A stretch of 9,014 bases of DNA from Burkholderiales bacterium (lineage in GTDB: Bacteria > Pseudomonadota > Gammaproteobacteria > Burkholderiales > Burkholderiaceae). Where the stretch lies: assembly GCA_947372535.1 (NCBI GenBank), contig CANBUA010000201.1, forward strand, positions 1-9,014. Reading direction: 5' to 3'. Under the pieces are notes generated by a model. That model was given only the letters and a program-made list of their open reading frames with translations. It did not search any database and had not been told where the DNA came from. Both the position numbers and the translations under genes were made by a program. This document shows positions 5,865 to 9,014 of this stretch, piece by piece. Within the stretch, counting starts at the first letter, position 1. Each line of letters starts with the position of its first letter.

Positions 5865-5961
5865 CAGTGGCGCGAAGCCACATCGGAAAGCACTGAACGA
5901 GGTGTCGGTCGCTTCCCGGGACGCAGGGGACTGCGTCTCTTGGGGTTACCTCTTTTGAGGT
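5834..5961 (-). ncRNA. Candidate small RNA (or structured ubiD 3' UTR) of about 128 nt
   Basis: The segment between ubiD and the terminator contains no plausible ORF but, on the minus strand, a string of hairpins. They are: ACCTC/GAGGT round AAAA (5948-5961), GACGCAG/CTGCGTC round TCCC (5920-5937), an 8-bp stem pairing 5911-5918 with 5884-5891, GTGGC/GCCAC (5867-5881) and the terminator stem (5843-5864). A weak promoter, TTGCCT (5991-5996), 17 bases, TAACCT (5968-5973), would start RNA near 5961, exactly at the first hairpin. A long-range alternative fold also exists (CTGAA at 5965-5969 with TTCAG at 5893-5897; GAGGT at 5948-5952 with ACCTC at 5900-5904). I recognise no known RNA family; 6S and SRP RNA do not fit well. 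A 3' UTR processed from the ubiD mRNA is equally possible. Confidence 0.5.
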
Positions 5962-5978
5962 GCCTTCAGGTTAATCCT

Positions 5979-6027
5979 CGACAAGCCCGAAGGCAAGCCC
6001 ATTTTGTCGGCAGGGCCTGCATGGGCT
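5979..6027 (-). repeat. Interlocking inverted repeats just after the ubiD stop codon
   Basis: ATGGGCT (6021-6027) pairs with AGCCCAT (5996-6002) and encloses GCAGG/CCTGC (6010-6020). CGACAA (5979-5984) pairs with TTGTCG (6004-6009) and encloses GCC-CGAA-GGC (5985-5994), a UUCG tetraloop hairpin on the minus-strand RNA. The two long pairings cross, so they form either a pseudoknot or two competing folds. The first repeat uses a base of the ubiD stop codon. Confidence 0.45.
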
Positions 6028-7619
6028 CAGGCACCCGTCAACTTGTTCACGCGCAGCAAGGCCTCCACGCGCTGGGTGACTTCATCGGGCATGGTGATGG
6101 TGCGGCCCCACTCGCGGCTGGTCTCGCCGGGCCACTTGTTGGTGGCGTCCATGCCCATCTTGCCGCCCAGCCCGCTGGTGGGCGAGGCAAAATCCAGGTA
6201 ATCGATGGGCGTGCTGTCGACCAAGGTGGTGTCGCGCACCGGGTCCATGCGGGTGGTGATGGCCCAGATCACCTCCTGCCAGTTGCGGATGTCCACGTCG
6301 TCATCGACGATCACGATGAACTTGGTGTACATGAACTGGCGCAAGAAGCTCCACAGCCCGAACATCAGCCGCTTGGCGTGCCCCGGATAGGCCTTCTTCA
6401 TGCTGATGATGGCCATTCGGTAGCTGCACCCTTCGGGCGGCAGGTAGAAATCGATGATCTCCGGGAACTGCTTTTGCAGGATGGGCACGAACACTTCGTT
6501 CAGGGCCACGCCCAGCACCGCGGGCTCATCAGGCGGCTTGCCGGTATAGGTAGAGTGGTAGATCGGGTCTTTGCGGTGCGTCATGCGCTGCACCTCAAAG
6601 ACAGGGAACCAGTCCTGCTCGTTGTAATAGCCGGTGTGGTCGCCGAACGGGCCTTCCAGCGCGTGCAGGTAACCACCGCGCTCCATCAGCGGCACGCCAT
6701 GTTCGCTGACTCCCTTGTAGCCAGGCGTGGCCGTGGGGATGTGACCTTCCAGCACGAACTCCGCGCTGGCGGGCACCTGGAGCATCAGGCCTGATTCACC
6801 CACCGTGGTGTCGGCCACCTCGGTTCGGCTGCCGCGCAGCAAGCCGGCGAACTGATATTCGCTCAAGGAGTCTGGCACAGGTGTGACAGCGCCCAGGATG
6901 GTGGCCGGATCGGCCCCGCAGGCCACCGCGATGGGGAAGGGCCGGCCGGGGTTGGCCAGCGCGAACTCCCTGAAATCGAGCGCACCGCCACGATGGGCCA
7001 GCCAGCGCATGATCAGCTGCCGTTTGCCGATCAGTTGTTGTCGGTAGATGCCCAGGTTTTGCCGGGCGCGCGGTTTGGGCACGCCTTGTGGGCCTCGGGT
7101 GACCACCAGACCCCAGGTCAGCAGCGGCGCGGCATCGTCAGGCCAGCACCACTGGATGGGCAAATCGGTCAGGTCGACCTCCGGCCCGGGAATGATCACT
7201 TCCTGGCAAGCAGCGCGGCTTTGGCGGCTGGGCTTCATGTCCCACAGCGCCTTGCCCATCTGGATGAGCTTGCCCGCGTCTTTCAGGCCCTTGGGCGGCT
7301 CAGGTTCCTTGAGACTGGCCAGCAGCCGGCCGATGTCGCGCAACTCGCTGACATCATCTGCGCCCATCCCCAAGGCCACGCGCCGAGGAGTGCCGAACAA
7401 GTTGGCCAGGACCGGGACCGTGTAACGTTTTGAATCACCATGGCCGGCGTGAGCACGGCCTACAGGATGGCTGAACCACAACGCAGGCCCAGCGGCGCGC
7501 AGCACCTGATCGCTGAAAGCGGTCATTTCGAGGTGAATGGACACCGGGTCGGCGATTTTTTTGAGCTCGCCTAGCCGTTCCAGTCCTTGGACGAAGTCCC
7601 GCAGATCTCGGTATTTCAT
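6027..7619 (-). CDS. ubiD: 4-hydroxy-3-polyprenylbenzoate decarboxylase UbiD
   Basis: Prenylated-FMN-dependent decarboxylase of ubiquinone synthesis, needing the flavin prenyltransferase UbiX, which is not in this window. The 530-residue protein follows E. coli UbiD closely from [20 protein letters not shown] onward. Shared blocks include [14 protein letters not shown] (73-86), [13 protein letters not shown] (99-111), [19 protein letters not shown] (188-206), [16 protein letters not shown] (235-250), [13 protein letters not shown] (322-334), [16 protein letters not shown] (355-370), [12 protein letters not shown] (377-388) and [10 protein letters not shown] (491-500). It is about 30 residues longer than the E. 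coli enzyme (497 aa, from memory) because of extra residues near 54-65 and a loop near 299-316 before the EGPFGDHTG motif. The start at 7619 fits the family, but no Shine-Dalgarno sequence precedes it, only AT-rich sequence. It stands alone and ends at a hairpin-rich region and strong terminator. Confidence 0.98.
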   Translation of the reverse strand: MKYRDLRDFVQGLERLGELKKIADPVSIHLEMTAFSDQVLRAAGPALWFSHPVGRAHAGHGDSKRYTVPVLANLFGTPRRVALGMGADDVSELRDIGRLLASLKEPEPPKGLKDAGKLIQMGKALWDMKPSRQSRAACQEVIIPGPEVDLTDLPIQWCWPDDAAPLLTWGLVVTRGPQGVPKPRARQNLGIYRQQLIGKRQLIMRWLAHRGGALDFREFALANPGRPFPIAVACGADPATILGAVTPVPDSLSEYQFAGLLRGSRTEVADTTVGESGLMLQVPASAEFVLEGHIPTATPGYKGVSEHGVPLMERGGYLHALEGPFGDHTGYYNEQDWFPVFEVQRMTHRKDPIYHSTYTGKPPDEPAVLGVALNEVFVPILQKQFPEIIDFYLPPEGCSYRMAIISMKKAYPGHAKRLMFGLWSFLRQFMYTKFIVIVDDDVDIRNWQEVIWAITTRMDPVRDTTLVDSTPIDYLDFASPTSGLGGKMGMDATNKWPGETSREWGRTITMPDEVTQRVEALLRVNKLTGA

Positions 7620-7620
7620 C

Positions 7621-7635
7621 TTTATTTGTAATAAA
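7621..7635. repeat. AT-rich inverted repeat abutting the ubiD start codon
   Basis: TTTATT-TGT-AATAAA is a perfect 6-3-6 dyad lying one base from the ubiD start and occupying the place where a Shine-Dalgarno sequence would be. It stands out in otherwise GC-rich DNA. It may open easily and leave the start site unstructured, or be a protein site between the divergent ubiD and transglycosylase promoters. Confidence 0.35.
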
Positions 7636-7652
7636 AGTTAGTCTTCTTATGC

Positions 7653-7682
7653 TTGACTGGTTATTACGAGCTTGCCTAGAAT
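7653..7682 (+). promoter_or_regulatory. Sigma-70 promoter for the lytic transglycosylase transcript
   Basis: TTGACT (7653-7658) and TAGAAT (7677-7682) each match the consensus at five of six positions, with an 18-bp spacer. The sequence after the -10 box (CCGCGCTC) is GC-rich, the kind of discriminator often linked to stringent control. The start should be near 7689. It reads away from ubiD and toward the gene at 7923. Confidence 0.72.
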
Positions 7683-7689
7683 CCGCGCT

Positions 7690-7922
7690 CGTGACCTCCA
7701 GGCCTCTGGCTTGAGGGTTAACCCTGGTGCTCATCTGAGCGCTACGCTGCCAGCAAGGATCCGCTGTTTGCCCTGTGGGGCTGGCTTGTGGATCCTCGCT
7801 GATTATCACCGTTGCACCCTTGGCGCCTGAGCTTCATGACGGGCTCGCGTCTCTGGTAGCACCTTGCCCATTGGATGTGCAGGGGCGCCGCCTGGCCTGG
7901 CAACGGCAGAGAAAGGAGAGTC
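7690..7922 (+). promoter_or_regulatory. Long structured 5' leader of the lytic transglycosylase gene
   Basis: About 233 nt separate the predicted transcription start from the start codon. Visible structure includes CCAG/CTGG (7699-7709 region), the perfect 12-bp palindrome AGGGTTAACCCT (7714-7725), GCTC/GAGC (7729-7740) and a two-part stem. In that stem, 7753-7762 pair with 7790-7799 (nine of ten), enclosing GCCC-TGTG-GGGC (7770-7781). A pairing of GCCAGC (7749-7754) with GCTGGC (7780-7785) competes with it. I recognise no known riboswitch class and no terminator. A seven-codon ORF (ATG at 7836) lacks a ribosome-binding site. The mature ribosome-binding site is AAAGGAG at 7912-7918. Confidence 0.5.
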
Positions 7923-8876
7923 ATGACAGCGTTTTGGAATTCGAAGGTTTGGCGTTTGGTTCTGGCCGATGTGGTCTCGGGCATGCGCCATGTCAGCCAC
8001 AACACCCTGGCCTTGCTGGGGCTGTGCGCCGTGGCCGCCAGCTTGTTCCTGGCCGAGCGCGCCGACGTGCGCCATGTGGCCGAGCAACGCGTGCTGGGCT
8101 GGCTGATGGACCGTGCCACCGCCGCGACCTTGGCCGGCACGCCTGCGGCCGTGCCCAACGAGATGTTGCTGGCCATGGCCGAGCCCGAGGCCATTGCCCG
8201 CGCCACCGCCACCGATCCGTCCGAACTCAATCGGCAGCAGGCCACCTTGGTGGGCTGGCTGTCGCGCCGCTACCGCGTGGCCCAGGAGCCCGTGGGCCGC
8301 TTGGTTCAAGAGGCCTGGTTGGTCGGCAAGAAGGCCGGTGTGGAACCCACCTTGATCCTGGCCGTCATGGCCATCGAATCGGGTTTCAACCCCTTTGCCC
8401 AGAGCCACGTCGGTGCCCAGGGCCTGATGCAGGTCATGACCGGCATCCACCAAGACAAGTATGAGATCTTCGGCGGACGCCGCGCAGCCTTTGACCCTGT
8501 TACCAATCTGCGCGTGGGTGTGCAGGTGCTCAAGGATTGCATCGTGCGTGCCGGTGGCCTCGAAGAAGGCCTGAAGTTTTACGTCGGGGCCGCCAACCTG
8601 ACCGACGATGGCGGTTATGCCGCGAAGGTACTCGCTGAGCAGGCTTACCTGCGTGAGGTGGTGGCTGGCCGCAAGATCGCCTTCAATGCGCCCCTGCCTC
8701 AGCCCAGCGCGATGGCCGATGCCACCGTGGTGACGCCATCGGGTGCGCCGTCTGTCAGCGCGGTGACGCCACCTCAAGTGGTGCCAACCATGGTGCCCGC
8801 AGGCATCACACCCTTGCCACCGGTGCCGGCGGCCAGCGAGGCGCATCACGTCGAACAGGTGGCCCTGGCCCGTTAA
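7923..8876 (+). CDS. Membrane-anchored lytic transglycosylase (SLT domain)
   Basis: Predicted to cleave the glycan strands of peptidoglycan, leaving 1,6-anhydromuramyl ends. The 317-residue protein has one hydrophobic segment near residues 28-44, acting as a signal anchor or uncleaved signal, so the catalytic domain should face the periplasm. The SLT core starts near 125: LILAVMAIESGFNPFAQS (144-161) contains the catalytic Glu152, GAQGLMQVM (164-172) is the second signature, and FDPVTNLRVGVQVLKD (190-205) and FYVGAANLTDDGGYAAKV (219-236) fill the positions of the later motifs. The tail from about 255 is rich in Pro, Ala and Val and probably disordered. The ATG at 7923 follows AAAGGAG with a four-base gap; an in-frame ATG at 7875 has no ribosome-binding site. 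It has its own promoter and long leader. No neighbour specifies a secretion or flagellar role. Confidence 0.92.
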   Translation: MTAFWNSKVWRLVLADVVSGMRHVSHNTLALLGLCAVAASLFLAERADVRHVAEQRVLGWLMDRATAATLAGTPAAVPNEMLLAMAEPEAIARATATDPSELNRQQATLVGWLSRRYRVAQEPVGRLVQEAWLVGKKAGVEPTLILAVMAIESGFNPFAQSHVGAQGLMQVMTGIHQDKYEIFGGRRAAFDPVTNLRVGVQVLKDCIVRAGGLEEGLKFYVGAANLTDDGGYAAKVLAEQAYLREVVAGRKIAFNAPLPQPSAMADATVVTPSGAPSVSAVTPPQVVPTMVPAGITPLPPVPAASEAHHVEQVALAR

Positions 8877-8877
8877 A

Positions 8878-8896
8878 CCGCCCTTCGGGTTAGCGG
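8878..8896 (+). terminator. Hairpin just after the transglycosylase stop codon
   Basis: CCGC (8878-8881) pairs with GCGG (8893-8896) and CC (8882-8883) with GG (8888-8889) round a TTCG tetraloop, leaving a three-base bulge. It starts one base after the stop at 8876 but has no T-tract, so it is a weak terminator or a 3'-end stabiliser. It also overlaps the -35 area of the next promoter. Confidence 0.35.
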
Positions 8897-8919
8897 AGCG
8901 GCTGGCTCTTGGGTACAAT
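8890..8919 (+). promoter_or_regulatory. Promoter for the ZTP riboswitch transcript
   Basis: TACAAT (8914-8919) is a five-of-six match to the -10 box. The best -35 is poor, TTAGCG (8890-8895) with an 18-bp spacer. The start would be near 8926, a few bases before the riboswitch aptamer, which gives independent support for the -10 call. Confidence 0.6.
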
Positions 8920-8925
8920 CACAGC

Positions 8926-9014
8926 TTTTAAGCGCCGCGCGACTGGCGATACACGGCCCTTGTCATCAAGGGCCTGAGGTGGTGAACCACCGGGAAGCGC
9001 GGCCCACAGCCACC
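8926..9014 (+). ncRNA. ZTP (pfl) riboswitch, 3' end cut by the window edge
   Basis: Senses ZTP/ZMP (phosphorylated AICA ribosides), which build up when 10-formyltetrahydrofolate runs short, and turns on purine or one-carbon genes. The aptamer layout is clear: CCGCGC (8935-8940) pairs with GCGCGG (8997-9002). The first is followed by the conserved GACTGGCGA (8941-8949). A variable 8-bp hairpin GGCCCTTG/CAAGGGCC (8955-8974) comes next, then GGTGG/CCACC (8978-8991) round TGAA, then GGGAAGCG (8992-8999), the conserved junction that is more often GGGGAGCG. The final small stem-loop that makes the pseudoknot and binds the ligand, and the expression platform, should lie just past 9014. The regulated gene is outside the window; purH, glyA or a folate enzyme are the usual targets. 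Confidence 0.9.

Noticed and set aside
5834..5970. 6S RNA
   Set aside because: A shared CAGTCCCCTG and a long-range alternative pairing prompted the idea, but the strongest folds are separate local hairpins ending in a terminator, not one long rod with a central bubble.
7690..7922. Known riboswitch class (cobalamin, c-di-GMP-I) in the transglycosylase leader
   Set aside because: None of the conserved boxes of those classes is visible.
7875..7922. Upstream ATG giving a 16-residue longer transglycosylase
   Set aside because: No ribosome-binding site, whereas the ATG at 7923 follows AAAGGAG and gives a normal start before the membrane anchor.
7806..8918. 370-codon minus-strand frame opposite the transglycosylase
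   Set aside because: His/Gly/Gln-rich shadow translation with no domain; the plus strand has the SLT motifs and a good ribosome-binding site.

Overview
The window is GC-rich DNA (well above half G+C by eye), densely packed with housekeeping-type genes. Codon choice, the Burkholderiales-like UbiD, the pair of membrane GGDEF proteins and a ZTP riboswitch all suggest a betaproteobacterium, most likely of the order Burkholderiales. That placement is inference from sequence character and remembered family features; no search was run. I see no mobile element, CRISPR array, tRNA or rRNA, so this looks like core chromosome rather than an island.

Left part (1-2887). The window opens with the 5' end of a divergently transcribed sugar-nucleotide dehydratase, probably dTDP-glucose 4,6-dehydratase. 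A ~200-bp intergenic region holding a 24-bp inverted repeat separates it from a sugar-phosphate nucleotidyltransferase on the plus strand; the two fit activated-sugar synthesis for surface polysaccharide. A MobA/MocA-type nucleotidyltransferase homologue with a worn nucleotide-binding loop converges on it. Divergent from that lies pdxH (pyridoxal-phosphate synthesis).

Middle part (2906-5834), all on the minus strand. Two paralogous six-helix membrane diguanylate cyclases are joined by an ATGA stop/start overlap, with msrA (methionine sulfoxide reductase) 43 bp downstream. With the best start codon for the first gene, both cyclases are exactly 375 residues and their catalytic domains align without a shift. 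The downstream copy keeps the RxxD product-inhibition site and the upstream copy has lost its arginine. A possible sigma-28-like promoter and a 13-bp palindrome precede the pair.

Right part (5834-9014). ubiD (ubiquinone synthesis) is on the minus strand. Between its stop codon and a strong rho-independent terminator lies about 160 bp packed with hairpins, a candidate small RNA or structured 3' UTR. From the other side of ubiD, a good sigma-70 promoter fires rightward into a ~233-nt structured leader and a membrane-anchored lytic transglycosylase. The window ends inside a ZTP (pfl) riboswitch with its own -10 element; the gene it controls, probably in purine or one-carbon metabolism, lies just outside.

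The most interesting items are the hairpin array after ubiD, the ZTP riboswitch, the tandem cyclases with unequal feedback sites, and the nucleotidyltransferase homologue with a degenerate active-site loop.
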